Positions 32,394 through 39,545 of a stretch of 48,054 bases of DNA are shown here, piece after piece (the stretch's first letter is position 1; each line of letters opens with the position of its first letter). The position numbers were made by a program, and so were the translations under genes. The DNA is from Phycisphaerae bacterium (GTDB taxonomy: Bacteria; Planctomycetota; Phycisphaerae; UBA1845; UTPLA1): NCBI GenBank assembly GCA_023150615.1, contig JAKLKO010000026.1, forward strand, positions 1-48,054. The letters run 5' to 3'. The notes under the pieces are model-generated. The model did not search any database, had not been told where the DNA came from, and worked only from the letters and a program-made list of their open reading frames with translations.

Positions 32394-34013
32394 GTGAATC
32401 CGATCCTGATCGCCGCGTGCGTATTCCTCCTGCCGGCCTCGGCGGATGAGGCGAAGGGCGTTGCGCTCGCGCGGCTTCGTGCGCTCGAGCGGTCGCGGGT
32501 CGAGATGATCCAACGGCTGCTGCCGTCCGTCGTCTGTATCTACCCTCCGAACGACATCTCGGGCGGCGGATCGGGCGTCGTGATCGACGCCGACGGCTAC
32601 GGGCTGACGAACTACCACGTCGTACGGAGCTTCGCGGGGGATCGCGTCGGCGACGGCGGCCTGTCGGATGGAAAGCGGTACCGGCTCGAAGTGCTGGGAC
32701 TTGATCCGACCGGCGACGTGGCGATGTTTCGGCTGGTTGGGGATCGCCCGTTCTACGGCGCGCCGCTGGGGGATGCGGATCGGCTGCGCGTCGGCGACTG
32801 GACGTTCGCGATGGGCAATCCGTTCCTGTTGGCGGAAAACCAACTGCCGACGGTGACGCTCGGGATCGTGTCTGGCCTGCATCGGTACCAGAAGGGGACC
32901 GGCGGCGCGCTGATCTACACGGACTGCATCCAGGTCGATACGTCGATCAACCCGGGCAATTCGGGCGGCCCGCTCTTCGATCTGCGCGGGGAGCTGATCG
33001 GGATCAACGGCCGGATCAGCGTCGAGGACCGCGGTCGGGTCAACGTCGGACTGGGATACGCGATCACGATCAACCAGATTCGGCGCTTCATTCCGGCGCT
33101 GCGTGCGGGGCTGGTCGTCCGGCACGGGACGCTCGGCGCGACGGTCCGCGACCGGGCGCTGAATCACGTCATCATCGATCAGATCCTGACGGACGGGGCG
33201 GCGTATCGGGCGGGGTTACGCCTGGGGGATCGCGTGCTGGAGCTGGCAGGCGTGCCGATTGCATCGTCGAATCAGTGCCTGAACGTGCTGGGGACGCTTC
33301 CGGAACGATGGCCAATCACGGTGCGGTTCGAGCGCGATGGCAAGTCACAAGATGTTTCGCTGCGGCTCGATCCGCTGCCACTCGCGAAAGGCCTGACGCC
33401 GCCGAAGGAGGTAATGGAACGGTTCAAGATGAAGGATCCGTTCCGACCGAATACAAAGGCGAACCGGGCGGCTGTACGGCGGTTGTTGCGGTTGTATCGG
33501 CGGATGGTGGGGGGCGACGAGGCGATCAAGTCCATCGAGTCGATTACGTTCCGGGGCCGGCTACGGAAAGGCGCGGGGGCGGATGCTGCGGAGGAGGCGG
33601 TGTCGATTTCGGAGAATCGTCCCGGCGGAGAGCTCTCGTTCAGCGAGGCGCGAGGTGCGGACGTCGAGCGTTTGCTTCGCTGGTCGCTGCTGACGATGAC
33701 TGGCGATACGTGGGCGCGGCGTGGTCGCGTGTCGGGCGCGGACGAGTTGAACGGCGAGATTGCCGCCGTCGTTGAGTTCCGCGAGAAAGAACGTGTCGTT
33801 GCGCGGATGTGGTTCGAGGACCTGGACGGCCGGTTGTTGCGGATGGAAGTCGCGGGCGATGACGATGCGACTCCGCTGCGCTTCGAGTACGACGATTATC
33901 GTCGCGATGGGGCGTGCCGGTGGCCGCATCGGCGGCGGGCATACGCGGGCGAGCGGCTGTTGTCCGAAGCGATCTTCGACACCGTTCATGCGGAAGGCGC
34001 GCGAGCGGAGTGA
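32394..34013 (+). CDS. DegP/HtrA-like serine protease with PDZ and C-terminal LolA-like region
   Basis: This 539-residue exported protease has a short signal peptide after GTG 32394 (ILIAACVFLLPASA). The catalytic triad is complete: H75 in TNYHVV, D108 in DPTGDVAMF, S190 in NPGNSGGPL. A PDZ domain follows at about 250-340 (AYRAGLRLGDRVLELAGVPI). Residues about 350-539 form a separate region (YRRMVGGDEAIKSIESITFR; WFEDLDGRLLRMEVAGDD) that resembles the LolA-type lipoprotein-binding fold; this is a tentative reading. The gene sits 28 nt after the NPCBM gene and 8 nt before the first degenerate protease, so all are probably one transcript. A TTG at 32379 is an alternative start. Confidence 0.88.
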   Translation: MNPILIAACVFLLPASADEAKGVALARLRALERSRVEMIQRLLPSVVCIYPPNDISGGGSGVVIDADGYGLTNYHVVRSFAGDRVGDGGLSDGKRYRLEVLGLDPTGDVAMFRLVGDRPFYGAPLGDADRLRVGDWTFAMGNPFLLAENQLPTVTLGIVSGLHRYQKGTGGALIYTDCIQVDTSINPGNSGGPLFDLRGELIGINGRISVEDRGRVNVGLGYAITINQIRRFIPALRAGLVVRHGTLGATVRDRALNHVIIDQILTDGAAYRAGLRLGDRVLELAGVPIASSNQCLNVLGTLPERWPITVRFERDGKSQDVSLRLDPLPLAKGLTPPKEVMERFKMKDPFRPNTKANRAAVRRLLRLYRRMVGGDEAIKSIESITFRGRLRKGAGADAAEEAVSISENRPGGELSFSEARGADVERLLRWSLLTMTGDTWARRGRVSGADELNGEIAAVVEFREKERVVARMWFEDLDGRLLRMEVAGDDDATPLRFEYDDYRRDGACRWPHRRRAYAGERLLSEAIFDTVHAEGARAE

Positions 34014-34021
34014 GAGGCGGA

Positions 34022-35077
34022 ATGTCGGCGCGACGGCGAATGGGCGTGTGGGGCGTGTCACTCGCGCTCATGATTGTGAGCACGGGCGGTGTCCGCGCCG
34101 ATCTCGACCGGGAAGCGAGCGACGTTCCGCCGGTGCTGCCGAACTTCGCGGCCGCGACGGTCGAGCGCGTCCTGCCGGCTGTGGTCAAGCTGTACGGGGC
34201 ATCGCTGGGCTCGATCAAGGACTACGGCACGGGCGTAGTGGTATCGGAGAAGGGCGAAATCGTCACGATCGACTCGGTGCTGCTGGACGCAGAGAATCTC
34301 CGCGCCGTGCTGTGGGATGGTCGGCGATTCCGCGCCGAGGTCGTGCGGCGCGATCCAGTTCGCGAGCTGGCGCTGGTTCGGATCGAGGCGAATCGGTTGG
34401 CCGCACTGACGCCCGGATCATCCCGTGATCTCTCGCCGGGGGATCCGGTGATCGCCGCCGGGAACTGCTTCCGCGTTGCTGAGGGCGAGGAGCCGGTGAC
34501 GTTCATGTACGGCGTGCTGTCAGCGCGGACGTCGATTGAGCTGCGGCGGCGTGCGCAGCCGCTGGATTACGGCGGCGAGATCCTCGTCACCGACTCGATC
34601 ATCAGCAACCCCGGCATGGCCGGCGGACCGCTGCTCGACGTGGAGGGCACCTGGGTGGGCGTGATCGGACCGCTGGCGGACAGCGAGCTGACGAACACGC
34701 GCGTCAATTACGCGATTCCGATCGAGGAGGTTCGCAGTTTTCTCGGCGGTTCGGCACGGCCCGCGGTCGCGACGACGCGACCGGGCGTGGAGTCTCGTGG
34801 GCGCGGCGGACGCGCGTACCTGGGATTGCACCTGTTCACGCTGGGCTATCGTCGCGTTGCCGCGTATGTGGACCGCGTGGATGCGGACTCCCCGGCGGCC
34901 GCGGCAGGGATTTGTCCGGACGACCTGATCATTGCGATCAACGGACGGCGCGTCGGAACGATTGAAGACTACCGCGCACTGACCGAGGCGCTGCGACCGG
35001 GGCAGACGGTGGAGATGTCGCTGCGGCGCGGAAAGGCCGTCGTGTCCGTGACGATGGTGGCGGGGGCCGGGCCGTGA
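34022..35077 (+). CDS. Trypsin-like pseudo-protease with PDZ domain
   Basis: This 351-residue exported protein has the same fold as its upstream neighbour but lacks all three catalytic residues. Aligned by the GxGVVV...G...T block, the histidine is S85 (IVTIDSVLL). The aspartate is E115 (DPVRELALVR). The serine is A200 (SNPGMAGGPLLD), while the flanking NPG and GGPL are kept. The oxyanion-loop glycines and the C-terminal PDZ domain (about 265-351, DSPAAAAGICPDDLIIAING) are intact. This is loss of activity with the fold retained, not a decayed gene. ATG 34022 has AGAGG upstream and a signal peptide (MGVWGVSLALMIVSTGGVRA). It likely binds substrate or regulates the active protease. Confidence 0.85.
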   Translation: MSARRRMGVWGVSLALMIVSTGGVRADLDREASDVPPVLPNFAAATVERVLPAVVKLYGASLGSIKDYGTGVVVSEKGEIVTIDSVLLDAENLRAVLWDGRRFRAEVVRRDPVRELALVRIEANRLAALTPGSSRDLSPGDPVIAAGNCFRVAEGEEPVTFMYGVLSARTSIELRRRAQPLDYGGEILVTDSIISNPGMAGGPLLDVEGTWVGVIGPLADSELTNTRVNYAIPIEEVRSFLGGSARPAVATTRPGVESRGRGGRAYLGLHLFTLGYRRVAAYVDRVDADSPAAAAGICPDDLIIAINGRRVGTIEDYRALTEALRPGQTVEMSLRRGKAVVSVTMVAGAGP

Positions 35078-36222
35078 CCATGGCGATGCTGGTCGGCAGC
35101 GTGGGCATTCTCGCCGGCGCGGGCGCGCCCGATGCGGCGTCGATCGAGACGGCGCGTGAGTTGGCGCGCGTCGTTCGGGCCGCGGTGGCTGCGGCATCGC
35201 CGTCGATCGTCACGATCGAGACGATTGGAGGCGTGCAACCGGATGGAACGGGCCGTGGCGCGGCGGCGACGACGCGTCCGGCACGACGTCGCGGCGGTCC
35301 GGGCTTCCGCGTGGCCGAAGGATCGACGACGGGCGTGGTCTGGAGCCGCGATGGCCTGATCGTGACAAGCTCATTCAGCTTCGTTCGCGATCCCACGCTG
35401 ATCAACGTCGTCCTGAGTGATGGAACGAGGCACGCCGCACGGCTGCTGGCGAGGGACTACATCCGGCGGATCGCGCTGCTGAAGGTCGAGGGCGCGTCGC
35501 TCGTCGAGGCGCGATGGGTGCCGGTCGGCGAGGCGGCGATGGGACAGTACGCGATCGCGTGCGGTCGCGGGTTTGGCGGCGCGACGCCGTCGGTCAGCGT
35601 GGGGATCATCAGTGCGACGGGCCGGCGCGGCGGGAACGCGTTGCAGACCGATGCGAAGCTCTCGCCGGTGAACTACGGCGGGCCGCTGATCGACCTCGAG
35701 GGACGCATCTTCGGGATTATCGTTCCGATGGCCGGGGCCGGTTCGGAGCTGGCGGGCGTGGGGTGGTACGATTCGGGGATCGGCTTCGCGATCCCGCGCG
35801 AGCGGATCGCGGCGACCATCGAGCGGATGCTGCGCGGCGAAGATATCGAGGCGGGGAAGATCGGCGTGGTGCTCGTGCCGAGCGCGCCGCCCGAGGAATC
35901 AGACGATGCGCCGCCGCCGCGGGTGGTGATTGCGGCCGTGGCCGATCCATCGCCGGCGCAGCGCGCGGGGATCCGACCTGGCGACGTGATCATGAAGCTG
36001 AATGCCGAGCCGGTCGGCGGACTTGACGACCTGCAGCGCCGCCTGAGTGACCTCGAGGCCGGCACCACAATCGACCTGACGCTGGAGCGCGACACCAAGC
36101 CGGTCACGGTGAGGTTGTTGCTCGCGCGGCCGTCGGAGATCGGTCCCGTTCAGCCGCCTCCGCCGCCGGCCGGCGACTTGCCGGCGACGACTCAGCCGGC
36201 GTCTCGGCCATCGGCGTCGTAG
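35074..36222 (+). CDS. Second trypsin-like pseudo-protease with PDZ domain
   Basis: This 382-residue protein ends the cluster. The three catalytic positions are again changed, but to different residues than in the neighbour: F101 for histidine (LIVTSSFSF), R132 for aspartate (ARDYIRRIALL), Y201 for serine (SPVNYGGPL). A PDZ domain covers about 275-360 (PAQRAGIRPGDVIMKLNAEP), and a Pro-rich tail ends PATTQPASRPSAS. A signal-like N-terminus (MLVGSVGILAGAGA) follows a GTG start at 35074 that overlaps the preceding stop (GTGA). ATGs at 35080 and 35086 are alternatives. It converges on the S9 peptidase gene with only 9 nt between stops; no terminator hairpin is seen. Confidence 0.85.
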   Translation: MTMAMLVGSVGILAGAGAPDAASIETARELARVVRAAVAAASPSIVTIETIGGVQPDGTGRGAAATTRPARRRGGPGFRVAEGSTTGVVWSRDGLIVTSSFSFVRDPTLINVVLSDGTRHAARLLARDYIRRIALLKVEGASLVEARWVPVGEAAMGQYAIACGRGFGGATPSVSVGIISATGRRGGNALQTDAKLSPVNYGGPLIDLEGRIFGIIVPMAGAGSELAGVGWYDSGIGFAIPRERIAATIERMLRGEDIEAGKIGVVLVPSAPPEESDDAPPPRVVIAAVADPSPAQRAGIRPGDVIMKLNAEPVGGLDDLQRRLSDLEAGTTIDLTLERDTKPVTVRLLLARPSEIGPVQPPPPPAGDLPATTQPASRPSAS

Positions 36223-36231
36223 GCGCGGCGA

Positions 36232-38277
36232 CTATCCCTTCAGGTGCCGCTCGAGGAACATCGCGAAGAGGACGTTCGCGACGTCGCTGTTGGAGCGCTT
36301 CCGGAAACCGTGGCCTTCGCCCTTGGCCATGAAGAACCAGACCGTGCGACCGGCGTCCTGCATCTTCTTGACGATCTGCTCGGCCTCGTAGAGCGGCACG
36401 CGCGGGTCGTTCTGTCCGTGTGCGACGAACAGCGCCCCGCGGATCTTGTCCGCGTTGTTCAGAGGCGAGATTCGGACGAGAAAGTCGCGCATTGCGGGAT
36501 CCTGCTCATCGCCGTATTCACGGCGGCGCAGGTCGCGGCGGTAGTCGCGCGTCCGTTCGAGAAACGTGACGAAATTCGCGATGCCGACGACGTCGATACC
36601 GGCCTTGATGCGGTCGGGGTAGTTCGTCATGCTCGCCAGGACCATGTAACCGCCGTAGGAGCCGCCGAAGATGCCGACGCGCTTCGCGTCAAGCTCGGGC
36701 TGCTTCGCGATCCAGTCGAGCAGGGCGCCGATGTCGCGGACCGAATCCTCGCGCTTCATGCCGTCGTCAAGGGTGTGAAACGTCCGGCCATAGCCCGTCG
36801 AGCCGCGGACGTTGGGTGCGATGACCGCGATGCCCAGCTCGGTGACGAAGTACTGCATGAGGCCGGAGAAGCTTGGACGGAACTGCGCTTCGGGGCCGCC
36901 GTGCACGCTGATGACGACGGGGAAGGGACCTGTGCCGGCGGGTTTGTAGTAATACGCAGGAATCGTCCGGCGACGACCGTCGACCTCGTCGAAGGTCTCG
37001 AACGCGATGCGGGTCGGGGCGATGAAGCGCCGGGGGTCCAGACCGCCGATCTCGCTCCAGGTCCAGCGTTGGACCGCGCTGCTGTCGCCGAATTTCGAGA
37101 CGGGAAGGGTGAAGACGTCTCCGGGCGACGTCGCGGATGAGAACGTCAGGCACAGGTGCGTGCCGGCATGATTGAAGCGCATCGCTGAGATGAGCCCTTC
37201 CATGCCGACGGGAACGGGGCTGTAGCTGAGGCTCTGCGGTGAGTCGAGCCGGTAGAGGCGCGACAGGCCATTCTCGTTGGTGGTGAAGACCACTGCATTG
37301 CCGGCCGGCGATGCGGCGACGGATTCAACGTCCCACGGGAGGTCCTTCGTGATGGCCTGCTCGTTCCCCGTGGCGAGGTCGTACTTGTACAGCACCTGGA
37401 ATTCGCCCTCGTGGTCGGCGGTGTAGAAGATCGCGGCGCCGTCGGAGGAGAACTCGGCCGAGTCATGCAGGGCCTTGCGGTCGGGCGGGGTGACCGAGCG
37501 GATCTGGCGCGTGGCGAGATCGAGCAGGAGAATGTGTGATTCCTTGTTCGAGACGTAGTTCATCAGCAGGATCTTGTCCGCCTGGGGACTGAAGTCGATC
37601 GGCGAGACGGCGCCCGTGCCCTCGTGGATCAGTTCGGGTTTCATATCGCCGGCGAGGTCGATGAGATAGGTGTCGTAATCGCGGCCGTTGCGACCTGTGC
37701 CGTAGAAGGCGGCGCGTTTTCCGTTTCGGGCGACGATGAGCGAGCCGTGCTGGCCCTTGCCGTCGGTGACGCGCGTCGTGCGACCGGCCGCGACGTCGAG
37801 ATAATAGACCTGGTAGTCCTCGGTTCCGCCGACATCGCGGAGAAGGAGGATTCGCTCGCCATTGCTGCCGGGGATGAGGCGTCCGCTCGTGACCGGCTCG
37901 TCGTAAAACGTCAGTTGCGTCCGGGCGCCGCCGGGCTGAGTAAGAAGGTGAAGCTGGGCCGCGTTGCCGAGCCGGGTCTGGATGAGGATGCCCTGCAGGG
38001 CGCGAGAGTCGTCGTTGGTGTCGATGACCGTGGCGGAGCGGACGTTGAAATACTGGAGCATGCGTTCGCGCACCGCGGGATCGATCTGCGGGACGCCGGC
38101 GAGCACGTAGTCGCCGCGGTCCTCCACGCCCTTCAGTCCGAGTGAGAGCGATGGCGATGCGCCCGCGGACGGCCCGGTGCGGCCGCCGAATTGTGTGCAA
38201 CCACTCGCCATGGCCGCCGTGATGGCTGCGGCGATCGTGATTCGCGAATGAGCGAAGGCTGCTGGCAGTCGGTGCAT
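36232..38277 (-). CDS. S9 prolyl oligopeptidase family lipoprotein
   Basis: This 681-residue secreted serine peptidase of the S9 family cleaves short peptides, often after proline. A lipoprotein signal is present: a hydrophobic stretch then AMASGC with the lipid-carrying cysteine at C27. Residues about 70-400 form a beta-propeller (RLIPGSNGERILLLRDVGG and on). The C-terminal alpha/beta hydrolase has the nucleophile S540 in GGSYGGYM, the acid in GQNDPRVP, and the histidine in GEGHGFRKR. The start at ATG 38277 has AAGGAAG upstream. It is transcribed against the thirteen-gene cluster from its own promoter. It probably degrades peptides taken up into the periplasm or bound outside the cell. Confidence 0.94.
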   Translation of the reverse strand: MHRLPAAFAHSRITIAAAITAAMASGCTQFGGRTGPSAGASPSLSLGLKGVEDRGDYVLAGVPQIDPAVRERMLQYFNVRSATVIDTNDDSRALQGILIQTRLGNAAQLHLLTQPGGARTQLTFYDEPVTSGRLIPGSNGERILLLRDVGGTEDYQVYYLDVAAGRTTRVTDGKGQHGSLIVARNGKRAAFYGTGRNGRDYDTYLIDLAGDMKPELIHEGTGAVSPIDFSPQADKILLMNYVSNKESHILLLDLATRQIRSVTPPDRKALHDSAEFSSDGAAIFYTADHEGEFQVLYKYDLATGNEQAITKDLPWDVESVAASPAGNAVVFTTNENGLSRLYRLDSPQSLSYSPVPVGMEGLISAMRFNHAGTHLCLTFSSATSPGDVFTLPVSKFGDSSAVQRWTWSEIGGLDPRRFIAPTRIAFETFDEVDGRRRTIPAYYYKPAGTGPFPVVISVHGGPEAQFRPSFSGLMQYFVTELGIAVIAPNVRGSTGYGRTFHTLDDGMKREDSVRDIGALLDWIAKQPELDAKRVGIFGGSYGGYMVLASMTNYPDRIKAGIDVVGIANFVTFLERTRDYRRDLRRREYGDEQDPAMRDFLVRISPLNNADKIRGALFVAHGQNDPRVPLYEAEQIVKKMQDAGRTVWFFMAKGEGHGFRKRSNSDVANVLFAMFLERHLKG

Positions 38278-38330
38278 GGCTTTCTTCCTTTCGGTGTTGA
38301 ATCTCCCGGGCCCGCGGAACTCGGGCGGTG

Positions 38331-38336
38331 ATTATA
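38331..38336 (-). promoter_or_regulatory. Perfect TATAAT -10 element for the S9 peptidase gene
   Basis: TATAAT on the minus strand (38336-38331) lies 53 nt before the start codon of the S9 gene, inside otherwise GC-rich sequence. No good -35 hexamer is visible 16-18 nt upstream, where the sequence is GC-rich. Confidence 0.4.
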
Positions 38337-38436
38337 CCGGGCGCCCGGCGGGAGGGTATGCGGCGAGTTGCGAGCGGCCGACCGGGACGCTGCGCGCCGG
38401 GCGCGGCGGGTCGTCTTGCGCGGCGTGCGGGCGAGC

Positions 38437-38465
38437 TTGTTTGGACGTGCGCCGCGGTCTAAGAT
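38437..38465 (+). promoter_or_regulatory. Promoter of the tRNA-Lys gene
   Basis: TTGTTT (38437-38442), a 17-nt spacer and TAAGAT (38460-38465) lie directly upstream of the tRNA. A start near 38472 would put the mature 5' end only a few bases downstream. Confidence 0.5.
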
Positions 38466-38475
38466 GGACCGAGTT

Positions 38476-38548
38476 GAGGGCGTAGCTCAGTCGGTAGAGC
38501 AACGGCCTTTTAAGCCGTGGGTCCTGGGTTCGAGCCCCAGCGCCCTCA
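38476..38548 (+). tRNA. tRNA-Lys (anticodon TTT)
   Basis: This 73-nt cloverleaf is readable throughout. The acceptor stem is GAGGGCG with CGCCCTC and discriminator A. The D arm is GCTC/GAGC, and the anticodon arm is ACGGC-CTTTTAA-GCCGT with anticodon TTT. A 5-nt variable loop and a T arm CTGGG-TTCGAGC-CCCAG complete it. All stems are perfect. No CCA is encoded at the 3' end (the next bases are GTC), so CCA must be added enzymatically. The tRNA is in the gap between two minus-strand genes. Confidence 0.97.
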
Positions 38549-38585
38549 GTCGATTCCCCGCCCGTGACATGTCGCGCCGGTCGGC

Positions 38586-39371
38586 CTAGAGACCCAGCCA
38601 GACGAACATGAAGTTCAGGAACGGCTGGAGGTCGTCGCCGTCGGCGTCGTTGTCGCAATCGGCATCGACGCCCGCGATGGCCTGCGGATTCGTATTGATT
38701 CCGAGGAGTACATCAACGGCCGCGGCGAGATCGGCCGCCTCGATGAGGGTGTTGAGATCGACGTCGCCCAGCTCGCACGAACAGTTTTCGACGACGATGG
38801 AATTGGTCGTGCTCGAGATGTCGCCCGTGACGTCGGAGCCGTCATCGCCGACGACGGCGGTCATGGCGAACATCCCGGCGGTGGCGGGGGTGCTGAGCGT
38901 CGATCCGGCGGTGACGGCACGGGCGCGAAAGCGCAGCGTCGTCACGACCATGCCCTGCGGCGGGGCCTGCGCGGGCATGCCGAGCTGTCCGAAGGCCGTG
39001 TAGAACGCATCGCCGTCGTCGAGGTTGTTGTTGAGGCCGTCGGCATCGGGAAAAAAGCCGTCGCTGATCCAGGGGCACATCGCGCCGCCGGGCGGGAAGC
39101 AGTTCTGTTCACCGAGGAATTCGAACGCGACGGTATCCCAGTTCAGTATGACGTCGACGCCGGTGAAGAGCTGGGTCGAGGTGTCATCGGAGCGGGCGAC
39201 GAGATCGACTTCGATGATGTCGTCGCAGCCGAGCGTTGAGACGGTGTTGCTGGGTACGAGGACGAGATCGATGAGCGCGGAAGCGTGCGCCACGGGGATC
39301 AGCAGGGCCGCGCCGACGATTGCGAAACGAATCCATGTTCGTGTCAGGGAGCCCGAGTTACAGCAAACCAT
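38586..39371 (-). CDS. Exported cohesin-like / dockerin-like protein
   Basis: This 261-residue protein has a signal peptide (FAIVGAALLIPVAHASA). Its N-terminal half is a beta-sandwich like cohesin-type domains (DDIIEVDLVARSDDTST; ILNWDTVAFEFLG; TTLRFRARAV). The C-terminal 65 residues look like a dockerin type I pair of EF-hand-like loops (GDVDLNTLIEAADLAAAVDV; VDADCDNDADGDDLQPFLN). In cellulosome-type systems the two domain types bind each other; in planctomycetes dockerins are found on many unrelated secreted proteins. ATG 39371 is chosen for the signal peptide; the frame is open further upstream to 39503. A GGAGAG lies about 10-12 nt upstream. It follows the giant surface-protein gene by 174 nt on the same strand. 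Confidence 0.75.
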   Translation of the reverse strand: MVCCNSGSLTRTWIRFAIVGAALLIPVAHASALIDLVLVPSNTVSTLGCDDIIEVDLVARSDDTSTQLFTGVDVILNWDTVAFEFLGEQNCFPPGGAMCPWISDGFFPDADGLNNNLDDGDAFYTAFGQLGMPAQAPPQGMVVTTLRFRARAVTAGSTLSTPATAGMFAMTAVVGDDGSDVTGDISSTTNSIVVENCSCELGDVDLNTLIEAADLAAAVDVLLGINTNPQAIAGVDADCDNDADGDDLQPFLNFMFVWLGL

Positions 39372-39545
39372 GATTGATGCTCTCCGGAGTGAGGGTGTCG
39401 CGCATATCTCCCGCCGGAACGGACCGCGTCGTGCGGACCGGCGACGATGCGGAGATGAGCGAGACGACCAGCCATCATCGACGGGCGGTCGGACGGGCAC
39501 CATCGCCCGCCGGACCGTCCGCGCGAGGAATCACGAAACCGCGCG

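Noticed and set aside
31227..33167. 646-codon minus-strand frame opposite the NPCBM and protease genes
   Set aside because: Opposite two recognised genes; no domain, extreme Arg/Pro content.
36210..36245. Bidirectional terminator between the convergent cluster and S9 gene
   Set aside because: Only 9 nt separate the stops and no hairpin with a T-run is visible on either strand.
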